A stretch of DNA of 20,300 nt from Polymyxa betae. Lineage: Eukaryota; Endomyxa; Phytomyxea; Plasmodiophorida; Plasmodiophoridae. The translations under genes and the position numbers were made by a program. Location of the stretch: NCBI GenBank assembly GCA_003693705.1, contig RBZT01000662.1, positions 1 through 20,300 of the forward strand. Direction: 5' to 3'. This document shows positions 1 to 8,463 of the stretch, piece after piece (the first letter of the stretch is position 1; every line of letters starts with the position of its first letter). Under the pieces are notes generated by a model that saw nothing but the letters and a program-made list of their open reading frames with translations, did no database searches and was not told the DNA's origin.

Positions 1-112
1 AAACCGACGATCTTCATTCCTACACGACATTAAAAACCGACGATTCCGCCGGCAATTGGACTTCTTGCAGTGCGCCCTTAACCAATAAAAGGGGACTTTT
101 TACTCGATCCTA

Positions 113-349
113 ACAGCGTGTAGTCGCTGGGAGGTCGATTTCATAAGCTCGCGTGTTGATCTGCCTGACGATTCTGTATGGTCCAAGATAAACAAACTCC
201 AGTTTGCTGCATGGTCTGTTCGTAGGGATGTCGCCTCGTCGTAACCAAACCATGTCTCCCGGCTGATAATCTGGAGCCGGCATGCGCCCTTTGTTGGCCC
301 AGCGCTCCATCCTTTCCTGGGCTTGTTTTATGATAGTCTTTAGGAATAA
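113..349 (-). pseudogene. Integrase C-terminal GPY/F module beyond an in-frame stop
   Basis: Directly after the TGA at 352-350, the same frame continues LFLKTIIKQAQERMERWANK and then a GPY/F module (YLGPYRIVRQINTRAYEIDLPA) typical of Ty3/gypsy integrases. The reading therefore resumes seamlessly and the TGA is a point mutation. After DLPAT the expected LHPVF-type continuation is out of frame: LHAV is seen in another frame at about 125-114, and the present frame stops at TAG 112-110. Left of this I see no recognisable domain and no LTR. Confidence 0.85.
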
Positions 350-2220
350 TCAAATTGTGTGAAGACGTTCGGCACGCTGGTCGGCAGATGGGTTTGGTCT
401 AGGACCGGCCGTTTGACTGATATCGTGAAATCGTGGGTGGAACCCATAGTTCGCGTAAAATGGAGACATGCCAATTGCAGAGTGCAGGGAGTTGCTGTAG
501 GAAAACTCGGCCATTGGTAAAAGGTCGACCCAATCATCTTGCAGAAAATCAATGTAACATCTCAGATATTGCTCGAGGCATTGATTAACTCGCTCAGTCT
601 GCCCATCCGATTGTGGGTGGCGGGACGACGACTTGCAACTTTGAATCTTTAGGCGTTTCAGTAGTTGGGACCAGAACTTTGCCACAAACTGTGGACCACG
701 ATCTGAGATGATCTCCGCTGGCAGACCATGGAGTCGGAAGACATTCGTCAGTAAGAGGCTTGCAACATCTTCAGCAGTCAATTCTTCACGGCATGGTATA
801 AAGTGGGCCATCTTAGAGAGGCGGTCAACGACAACTAGAATAGAGTTATATCCGTTCGAAACAGGTAATTTTACGATTAGATCCATAGATATCGAGCGCC
901 ATAGGTCTGTGGGAATAGGTAGTGGTAAGAGGAGACCGTGACTCTTGTGTCGCACGACTTTGCTTCGTGTACAAGTATCGCAAGAGGCGATATAACCTTC
1001 AACATATTGACGTAGTTGGGGCCACCAGAAATGTCGTCGAACCAGCTCCAAGGTCTTTTTGATGCCAGGATGCCCAGCGACTACGGCATCGTGGCACATC
1101 CGCAATATAACTAGCTTCAGTTTGTCACTTGAGACCACCATGGCGTTTCGATAGTACAGGATTCCGTCGACCATCTCATAGTACGGCGACGGTTTCTTGT
1201 CAATGAGAAGGTTGTCGATTAGTTCCTTTACTTGCGAATCCGCCTGTTGAGCTAGTCGAATAGAATCAGTGAGATCATCTGCTTCTTCGTTGTAAATTGC
1301 CACGGAGGTGAGACTACAGACGGCGAATTGGCTTTTCTTCAAAACAGTTTGCTTTTGAACATCCCAAGAAGGGTCGTCCGGAGAAATTTCATACTCTAGT
1401 CTCCGGGAAAGCGCATCTGGAACTCCAGATGAGGCTCCCGGTCTGTGCACGATCTCGAAATCGTGTTGGGACAGTAGTTGCGACCATCGTACTTGTCGGC
1501 GATTCAGGACCTTGGTTGAAGCGAAATGGACCAGGTTCTTGTGATCTGAGTAAACTGTTATCTTGTGAGGTGAGCCTTCCACATAGTGTCGCCATTCTTT
1601 AAATGCAGTTATCACAGTTAACAGCTCCTTGTCGTGTACATCATAATTGATTTCCGACGGGCATAATTTTCTGGAATAAAAAGCCACAGGGTGAAGCTTG
1701 CCATTACCTCCAGGTTGAGACAGGACCATTCCGATGGCGAAATCTGAAGCGTTAGCCTCGATGAAAACTGGTTGGTTTGGTTTGAAATGTGCCAGGAGAG
1801 GTGCAATCTGGAAGGCCTCCTTCAACCGTAGAAAAGCCTTTTTCTCAGTTGGTCCCCAAATGAATGCTAGATTTTTCTGAGTTAGTCGTGTTAATGGCGA
1901 GGCGATCTCGGAATAGTTCACTATAAAATCCCTATAGAAGTTCGCGAAGCCTAAGAAGCGTTGGACGCCGCGTACATCTTTCGGGTCCTTCCAATCGAGG
2001 ATGGTCTGAACCTTACCTTTATCCATTCGGCATCCTCCCGGGGTTATGATGTAGCCCAGAAATTCGACTTCCTTGACATTGAACGCACACTTTTCCTGTT
2101 TGGCGGCAAGGTCGTGATCTGCAAGTTTTTGCAGCACTAATCTGACGTGTTCCTCGTGTTCTTGTTCGGAATTAGAATAAATTAGTAAGTCATCCAGATA
2201 GGATACCAGAACCGATCGAT
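350..2220 (-). pseudogene. pol: pol, second part: RT palm, RNase H, integrase
   Basis: This frame begins with RSVLVSYLDDLLIYS (2218-2174), the RT catalytic box. RT connection, RNase H and integrase follow. RNase H retains HDKELL and YSDHKN, but the first metal-binding Asp is replaced: the usual TDAS reads ANAS, codon AAC at 1753-1751. Integrase has its HHCC zinc finger (CHDAVVAGHPG and CDTC) and a complete DDE triad: MDLIVKL (Asp), IISDRGPQF (Asp) and HPQSDGQTERVNQ (Glu). The frame stops at TGA 352-350, just before the integrase C-terminal region. The integrase core appears intact; the RNase H substitution should abolish or strongly weaken cleavage. Confidence 0.92.
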
Positions 2221-3351
2221 GAATTCCCGGAATATGTCATTCATGAAGAACTGGAAAAAGGACGGCGCGTTCATCAGACCGAAGGGCATTACCCGATACT
2301 CGTAATTCCCATACTTGCACGTGAAAGCTGTCTTCCACTCATGACCATTCTTGATCCGGAGTAGGTTATAAGCCCCACGCAAATTGAGCTTCGTATAAAT
2401 TTTTGCAGACCGTAATTGCTGGAGTACATCTCGAATAACTGGGATAGGATACGGGACCTTCTTCGTGATTGCGTTGAGTCCCCTATAATCAATACATGGC
2501 CTCAGGCTACCGTCCTTCTTCTCTGCAAACAGGACGGGGGCACCTAGCGGTGAACGTGAGTGACGAATAAATCCTTTTTTGAGCATGTCGTCAATGTACT
2601 CCCTTAAAGCGAGCTCCTCTTTGGCTGATAGGCTGTACATTTTACGCTTGGGGTATGTGTCGGATCCAGGTATCAAGTCAATAGAGCAATCATGGGTGCG
2701 ATGTGGAGGCAGACTATCGGCTTGCTTTCTCCCGAACACCTGCGCGTACACTTGATATCGGATGGGGATTCCATCATTGCTGTTGGGGACGTCCAAGGTG
2801 GCCGAACAGATCCCGAGGGCAGTCTCTCGAGTTGGGTTTTGGAATAGCACTTGTCCTGTTTTCCAGATAATGTCCGGGTTGGCAGAGCGGAGCCATGGTA
2901 TTCCCAAGATGACAGGGTACATAGGTGAATCGATCACGAACATGTTGCCATTGAACGATGCCCGGTTTTCGCTGGTCTCGACAGTTAGCATCTGAGTTCT
3001 GAAGGTAACATTGGAAATCAGCCTTCCATCCACTGCCCGGACTGGAATGGGCATTTCTAGTTTCTCTAATGGTATTTGCATGGATTTTGCAAACTTGTAG
3101 TCGATAAAGTTCGCGGCGGCTCCCGAGTCGATCATACCGTTGGCGAGTTCCTGCACGTTGTTGTATTTTAAGGTGACGGTCAAAGTGATGGGATCTCCGA
3201 CAGAAGATAGGTCCCCATGCCCATTTGGGCTCAAGGACAATGCTTCTACGTATGGTGTAGCTTTTGGTGGATATGTTAAGGTCTTGTCTTTATTACCACT
3301 TGTCGTCGCTGACCGCCTCAGTGACGACCCGGGGCGTTTCCCGACTGGATA
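2182..3351 (-). pseudogene. pol: pol, first part: protease and N-terminal reverse transcriptase
   Basis: The frame is open from 3351 and is entered by -1 frameshifting from gag, so no start codon of its own is needed. The aspartic protease active site is MIDSGA (Asp-Ser-Gly at 3129-3121). The reverse transcriptase half shows the fingers/palm motifs LRPCIDYRGLNAITKK, KIYTKLNLRGAYNLLRI and RVMPFGLMNAPSFFQ. The frame then goes wrong about 10 residues before the catalytic box (FWYPIWMTY, stop at 2184-2182), while YLDD appears in the adjacent frame at about 2200-2189. A one-base indel between about 2206 and 2220 explains this. Confidence 0.92.
3302..3342 (-). promoter_or_regulatory. -1 ribosomal frameshift signal between gag and pol
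   Basis: On the minus strand the heptamer GGGAAAC (3342-3336) sits in the gag frame as G GGA AAC (codons TCG GGA AAC), the phase required for -1 slippage. A 7-nt spacer (3335-3329) follows. Then comes a hairpin (3328-3302): an 11-position stem with one A-C mismatch (GTCGTC paired with GACGAC, then CTGA paired with TCAG) and a 5-nt loop GGCGG. The gag stop TGA (3320-3318) lies inside the stem. Slipping one nucleotide back puts the ribosome exactly in the protease/RT frame, which is open from 3351. Spacing and geometry match known retroviral -1 signals; function is inferred. Confidence 0.8.
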
Positions 3352-4239
3352 TCAGGGCAGGTTCTCACGATATGGACAGGCTTGGCGCAGTAAATACAAA
3401 GCCCTTCATCAATACGTCGTTGGCGTTCGACATTGTCTAAGCGGGCGCGGCGGTGACCAGAGGTGACGGGCACATTTGTCGTAATGGTATCTAACTGCAT
3501 TGGTACATGATCAGACGATGGACGAAAACTAGCGTTCGAAGTGGTATGGGAGCTAGAAGGTACGGGAGGAATGGAACTTGAGGATGCACGCTGTTTTGCA
3601 CGACGTTGATGAATCCGTTCGTCGCAATCGATTGCTTGGGTAACGAGAGTAGAGAGGTTGGTGGGCTCGGGCAATGATAACAATAGATCCCGAACATCGC
3701 TGTTGAGACCAGTTTTAAATATATGCATTGCGGCAGTGTTATCCCAACCGGCGTCGGCCAACAGGAGCTGGAATTCAGTTGTATATGCAGAAGCTGGACG
3801 GCACAATTGGCGGATGACTTGGAGCCGAGAAGCAGCAGTTCTTTGACGATGAGGGTCATCGAAACGAGCCTTGAGGGCGGTCATGAAAAGTTCGAACTGT
3901 GCAAGCACCGGATCATTCGCTTCAAACAAAGGCGGGAACCAAGTCAGGGCGTCACAAGTCAGTAAAGACCCGACAAGGGCAACCCTTTGGCCTTCTGTAC
4001 TGTACGTTTTTGGTTGTTGACTGGTTGCGAGCCGAATCTGATTCATGAAGCCCCGTACACGATGTCGGGATCCATTGAAAGGTTCGGGGAGGGGAACTCT
4101 GGGTTCGGGTGGATTCGCTTGAGGCCGTTTTGGTAATAGAGTTGTGAAGTAAGTTCTGGAGCTCAACAATTTGCTGCTGCTGAGTGCGCAGAATTGCGAC
4201 CCAGTCTTGAGAGTTGAGAGTCGGAGGAATGGGATCCAT
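3318..4239 (-). pseudogene. gag: gag of Ty3/gypsy element (frameshifted)
   Basis: Gag would form the capsid/nucleocapsid shell that packages element RNA. The ATG at 4239-4237 starts MDPIPPTLNSQDW and a Gln-rich helix. The reading then has to change frame at about 4130, where the minus strand has a run of four A, to enter the long frame that ends with TGA at 3320-3318. The long frame contains the capsid motif LPEPFNGSRHRVRGF and ends with a CCHC zinc knuckle (CIYCAKPVHIVRTC: Cys-x2-Cys-x4-His-x4-Cys), intact although two usual glycines are replaced. The long frame also extends upstream of 4239 only through a non-ATG codon, so the ATG frame is the likely original N terminus. The stop lies inside the frameshift hairpin. 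Confidence 0.88.
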
Positions 4240-4280
4240 GGCAAAGAATACTGATGGGCTTGAGAAAGAAAGTCGGAGGA

Positions 4281-4288
4281 CTGATCAA
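4281..4288 (-). other. Candidate primer-binding site, possibly self-priming
   Basis: Two nucleotides past the proposed LTR end, the minus strand reads TTGATCAG (4288-4281). It does not begin TGG, as a site pairing with a tRNA 3' CCA would. It is complementary to CTGATCAA within the LTR (4787-4780), which lies about 30 nt downstream of the TATA-like box, where the transcript 5' end would be. Self-priming by the mRNA 5' end is known for Tf1-like Ty3/gypsy elements. The match is only 8 nt with a palindromic core, so the call is tentative. Confidence 0.35.
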
Positions 4289-4290
4289 AC

Positions 4291-4852
4291 TGTAAAGCTT
4301 CAGATCAAAGGTTCCTCGTTTATTTCAATAAACAAGAAGATGTGTTGTTTGGGGCTTTGGTAATCTTAAGACAGCGGCGGCAGTGATGATCTAGGTGACG
4401 GTAACGACGGGGGCGGAGACAATGAGAGTATCAGGGGCTGAGACTTCGATAGTGATTGAGGGGGAGACGATAATAGTAGCGGAGGCGAAGACGACGATAA
4501 CAATAAAGGCGTGGACGACGAGCGTGACGGAGGCGGGGAAGACGATAGCAACTGAGGCGAAGACGATGGTAGTAACTGAGAGGAAGACGACGAACGCGGT
4601 GAAGGTGAAGACGATGTTATAGGCAGAGGCGGAGACGGCGAACGCGGTGAAGGCGAAGGCGATGTTATAAGCAGAGGCGGAGACGGTGATGAGGATGGCG
4701 ACCTTGGCGGCGGCGGGGTCGAGGTCGGGTGAGCCCGAGACTCTCGAGACGACAGGGACAACCGATCGAGAGAAAGGAGTTGATCAGAGTGGCCGCGCTG
4801 TGCGGCTCACTTCTCTATATCTCCCAGGACTGTCGTGCCTAGGGGCATGACA
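4291..4852 (-). repeat. 5' LTR of the Ty3/gypsy element
   Basis: On the minus strand the segment starts TGTCATGCCCC at 4852 and ends CTTTACA at 4291, giving the usual TG...CA ends and about 562 bp. It lies 51 nt upstream of the gag start codon, where a 5' LTR should be. A TATA-like GATATAG is at 4821-4815 (minus strand) and an AATAAA signal at 4324-4319, in promoter-then-polyadenylation order. The first 22 nt form an imperfect palindrome (4831-4852). Most of the centre is a purine-rich (plus strand) low-complexity block. The second LTR is outside the window, so the boundaries rest on terminal dinucleotides and position only. Confidence 0.7.
4395..4740. repeat. Purine-biased minisatellite inside the LTR
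   Basis: The plus strand is strongly G/A-rich, with degenerate repeats built on GA(C/G)G-type words (gaggcgaagacgat and variants). The clearest part is a 48-bp tandem repeat of a little over two copies at about 4585-4690: cgaacgcggtgaagg occurs at 4591 and 4639, gatgttat at 4613 and 4661, and gcagaggcggagacgg at 4623 and 4671, each pair 48 bp apart. Open frames here (Ser/Pro-rich on minus, Thr/Glu-rich on plus) reflect the composition and are not genes. Confidence 0.8.
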
Positions 4853-4860
4853 AAATGGTT

Positions 4861-6400
4861 CTAAAACGTAAATTTAGAGCAAGCGCGAACCTGGATCAAG
4901 GCAGACCTGAGTTTCGGCCATTCTACAATCAAGACCGAATGATAAGCGTTGTTGGCGTCGTTCGAGTGCTTCCTGAACTTTGATGAAATCGTCACAAGTT
5001 GCCACATGCGCGCAAGTGCATTTTGCAGCTCATGATTCATATTATGGCTCCCATCGCAATTATCAAGCAAGATGGTCGTAGTTCTTTCATAACGGCCTGC
5101 CCGATAATCACGATGCTCAAGTATCCATTACGGGAACAACTGAAGGTGTCCATCCATCCTTTGAGTCCCGTGCGGTAGCAGACGGAATGTTGTCGGGTCG
5201 CCATGGATTGGATAGCTACGATTAGAATTCTGAAATGTTACCATAGGAGCCTCGATATTCGCTGACATGGACAGCAGGCGGCTGCGCCGGGAGGTCCTTC
5301 AGCAGGCGCTCGATGTTTGACATGCGGTACATCAGACTGGCCATCGTGTTGTCTCGCAGATCAGACCTTGACTGGATCTCCTTGATAGGACGCATCAGGA
5401 TTATCATTTTGCCCAACATGATGTTCACAACAAGTGCAATTGCCTCTGCTGGAGCGTTCGATGGCAGACTTGCAGATACGAGTTGGGCGGGACAGACATC
5501 CATCTCAGACAGGTTGCCAGCGGCATCAGTCGTAGCGCGGTCTGAGCGGCGGTCCAGCTCACGCTGGAACTGGGCTACATTGGTGGAGTCGATGACTCCG
5601 CGCGTATGCAGCTGCTCACTTGTTGCGGCAGTAAGGCATGCCAGCAACTGTCATTCAACACCACGGAGTATAATTTCCGAAATCCACATAATTCATATAA
5701 CGTTCATGCACAGCTTCTTGAAGAATTTCAACGTTTACGCAAAGCGGACTGGAATTTTCGCCTTCTCTTTTACGAACCCAGGTCTGCAATTTGGTGACGA
5801 ACAACTCGACTGTTTACAGCGAAAACTTCATCGATCCGTTTGATGGGAAGCGTATCATCAACAAGATGAACAACCGTTGATATCCAACACTTCCAGGAAG
5901 CATAATATCGTGGTGCGCTGCCAAACCGGCAAGCTTATGTGCAGCCCTAAAAACAGTTCCAAATTGAAACTCAGGTTGCTCACCATTTAGGAAGCCCGTG
6001 GCTGTCCCGCTGGTGTAAACCCGGTTCTGGAAATCCCGGAGGTCTGGGACGCCGCTGCCAAATATCTAATGAAACAGACACCAGATCACAAGCCTGGGCG
6101 AAAATGTGCTCAGATTGGCAAACCCTTCCTGAGGCAGTTTATTCAGAAATGCTAACGTTCATGATACCCCGATCCGGTTCCCGCTATGGACTCAATGCTT
6201 GATTTTAACTGCTGCCGTACCGTTCCGATTGTGATATCGAGTCAGAGCCCTCCTTCGCCCTGCGCAAATTGTTTCAATACAACTCTACCTAGATGTACTG
6301 AAAAATGGTCAAACTGTTCCTATAGAAGAATACGATTGTTCGTAATGCCCGTTCTGCGTTTTTAAACAGAATCAGGTCGAAGGATGCCTGATTCCGCATT
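4861..6400 (-). pseudogene. Broken coding-like locus of unknown identity
   Basis: I do not recognise the product. Several stretches on the minus strand read like real protein but lie in different frames, separated by single stops or one-base shifts. Examples: a 36-codon frame from the ATG near 6396 (MRNQASFDLILFKNAERA...), VPDLRDFQNRVYTSGTATGF and QPEFQFGTVFRAAHKLAGLA (about 6060-5900), a 140-residue frame at 5647-5222 (contains QFQRELDRRSDRA, MYRMSNIERLLKDL), then HGDPTTFRLLPHGTQRMDGH (about 5205-5140) and a last frame ending at 4861-4863. The breaks are too close together for the normal introns of this window, so a decayed gene or mobile element is more likely than a live multi-exon gene, though the latter is not excluded. 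The retrotransposon LTR begins 8 nt beyond its final stop. The 120 nt between 6400 and the CK1 stop show nothing clear. Confidence 0.45.
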
Positions 6401-6522
6401 GATTTAGGTTCTGTTTCGGGGAGATTCTTTTTAAATGCATCTGTGAAATGTGCAAAATCAGATAACATTTATTTTTATACATAGGTTAAATGGACTGGGA
6501 TAATATCAGAGACTTGACTCAG

Positions 6523-8078
6523 TTATACTCGTTTTGCTCTAGTGGCACGCTTCCGTTTGCGTAAAAGAGGTACTGAATCTGTGCTTCCAGAGGACTGTTT
6601 CGTTCCATTTGCTACTGTAGGCCTTATTTGTCCTTTTAGTTCAGTGATTAACAACTCTTGCTGTTCGCATTTTTGCTTGTACTGATCGCGCTCCATTCTA
6701 AGAGATTCTACTTGTTGTCGAATCTGTTTAAGTCCAACCTCGGAGGAAGAATGGCGCAGCTTCGATGCTTGCAATCGTTGAATATAAAGTTCATGTGCTG
6801 CTAAATCATCCCAGTCATAAACCCAATCATACTCATAGCCCTGTTTGCGGAAAAGAGAATCAAATAAGCTCTTAAGAAAGAGATAATCTGGTTTTTCAGT
6901 AAACGCCAGCTTGCAGCAATAGCTTAAATACGTGGCGAACTCCTCTAGAAAAGAGTGTCAATATATATGGAATCGAGATAAATGCTTACCAGGAATATCT
7001 TCGCACAGTTCATCAATGGAAATTTCCTGCTTTTTTTTACCGATTTTATCGTACTTTTCTTGCTTTGTAGCGGCTTTCAATCCTTGCCAAGGTAGTGTTC
7101 CACGAGACAAATACACTAGCAAATACCCGAGTGACTCTAAATCATCGCGGCGTCCCTAAATAACATCGTGAAATCAGTGTTGATTCAGAACGACAAACAC
7201 TTTCACCTGCTCGCAACCGTTGTGTGTATGAATGCTAGCATATCTGGGAGTCCCGGTAAGCTTTTTGTTGCTTCTTGCAGGAATATGACGTTTCGAAACG
7301 GCGTCCCTGTATCTTTTACAAAGGCCCAGGTCAACCATATAAACAACGTGCGAATCAGTCGGCTTTGCTCCTGGAGAGCGAAGGCATCAGTAAAAGCCAG
7401 CAACAAGCGTACATCGATATTTCAAAATGTCAATATGAGTTAGCATGATCCTGAAAGGGGAAAACAAATATGGAAGCATCACTCACCAATCAAGAAATTA
7501 TCAGGCTTAATGTCACGGTGTAGGAAACAGTTTCCATGCAGATACTCAATACGGTCAATCTATACACATTAGCCCAAAGCATAGCAACCAGAAACGTATT
7601 ACAAGTTGGATCGCAAGCATCAAGATGGTCTTCATAGAAAAGTTCCTCTTTCGTGATCAGTCAGAAGGATTTTGACGATCAATAACGGGAATGCATACCG
7701 AGCAGATATTGAAAAGGCCTTCGAGACTTTGGCCCAACAAATCCATGATCATGACACTATGTGTAGGAGTGACGCCATAATAGAATACTTTGGGAACACC
7801 CATGCCCTTCTTGATACCCTTATAAACTTTATATTCGTAGAAAAGCTGTGGATTCTTCGTATTCAACGGTTCCTGCTCAACATTAACTTTCATAATTCGA
7901 GCAGATGAGACTGTACCATCTTGGCTGCATATTTCTCGCCGGTTTCAATATCGACCGCGACATAGATCTCGCCAAACGATCCAGCGCCGATCTTGGCCCC
8001 GAGCCGATAATTGCCAACGACCTCGCCTAGCTCAGCCGGACCCACTGCAGGAGCGACGGTAGAGTTGGCGGCCGCCAT
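6523..8078 (-). CDS. Casein kinase 1 family Ser/Thr protein kinase, 7 exons, 401 aa
   Basis: CK1 kinases phosphorylate acidic or primed Ser/Thr sites and act in trafficking, DNA repair and the spindle. Exons (minus strand): 8078-7917, 7872-7699, 7647-7603, 7559-7487, 7370-7207, 7155-6990, 6944-6523; introns are 43-116 nt, all GT-AG, and the spliced frame is open to TAA. Visible motifs: glycine loop GAGSFGEIY (residues 31-39), Lys53 in [16 protein letters not shown] with catalytic Asp143, DLG at 165-167 in place of the usual DFG, and the CK1 signatures [14 protein letters not shown] and [12 protein letters not shown], then [14 protein letters not shown]. After the kinase domain come a predicted coiled coil ([19 protein letters not shown] region) and a basic tail [11 protein letters not shown] that could be a nuclear localisation signal. 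The fold and the exon joins align residue for residue with CK1, for example the [12 protein letters not shown] junction. The subfamily (Hrr25/CK1delta-like or another) is not settled. Confidence 0.95.
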
Positions 8079-8463
8079 CCAGCAGAGGCGCCCGCAATCG
8101 TCCCTCTGGATGACCTTATAGGAGACTCGATTTGCGAAATTGACGATTGAAATAATTCAGTCTAATCACTGATGTAACGATATATCGACTGGGATGCAGT
8201 CAAATGCAATTTGACGAACTGAAATCACTTTTATGGTTCGTCTCATCACAACGACTAACAGATCAGCTTGGAGCAGAAAGCCTCAACAACCGCAAAAAAA
8301 CAGGAAGCCCCGGGGAGCTGGAGCGCATTACTAATTAGAACGCTGGCGAAATGGAACTGTTGCCGCGACTATCTTCTGAGCAGCATAGAAACCATCTACG
8401 TAGTTTGCGATTGGCAATCCTACTTCTACGACAGACAAACATAATAATATCATGTAATTAGGA
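8079..8463. other. Intergenic region between CK1 and GCP3
   Basis: Both flanking genes are on the minus strand, so these 385 nt hold the GCP3 3' end and the CK1 promoter. A 60-codon minus-strand frame at 8513-8331 overlaps the last GCP3 exon in another frame and is best seen as chance. I see no RNA gene or repeat. Confidence 0.6.

Larger units (their letters stand above)
1..4852 (-). mobile_element. Ty3/gypsy LTR retrotransposon, degenerate, cut by window edge
   Basis: Reading leftwards on the minus strand, the element runs 5' LTR, gag, protease, reverse transcriptase, RNase H, integrase with a GPY/F module. Integrase after RNase H is the Ty3/gypsy order. No chromodomain is visible in what remains after the GPY/F module. 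The 3' LTR and the target-site duplication would lie left of position 1, so neither the full length nor the insertion site can be checked. The copy carries at least four lesions: a frameshift in early gag (about 4130), a frameshift just before the RT YLDD box (about 2206-2220), an in-frame TGA in integrase (350-352), and loss of frame after the GPY/F module (about 110-125). It must depend on other copies to move, if it moves at all. The left edge has a short direct repeat (accgacgat at 3-11 and 37-45) of unknown meaning. Confidence 0.93.

Noticed and set aside
350-352. TGA in integrase as a reassigned codon (Trp or selenocysteine)
   Set aside because: TGA also acts as the gag stop inside the frameshift hairpin, and the five host genes end in TAA or TAG without internal TGA in the spliced frames. 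A point mutation in a decayed element is simpler.
4366-4761. Ser/Pro-rich 131-codon minus-strand ORF and Thr-rich plus-strand ORF
   Set aside because: Both arise from the purine-biased minisatellite in the LTR; any frame through such sequence is open and low in complexity.
5313-5843. 176-codon plus-strand ORF
   Set aside because: It lies antisense to the minus-strand coding-like frame at 5222-5647, has no recognisable domain, and its composition looks like a reverse-strand shadow.
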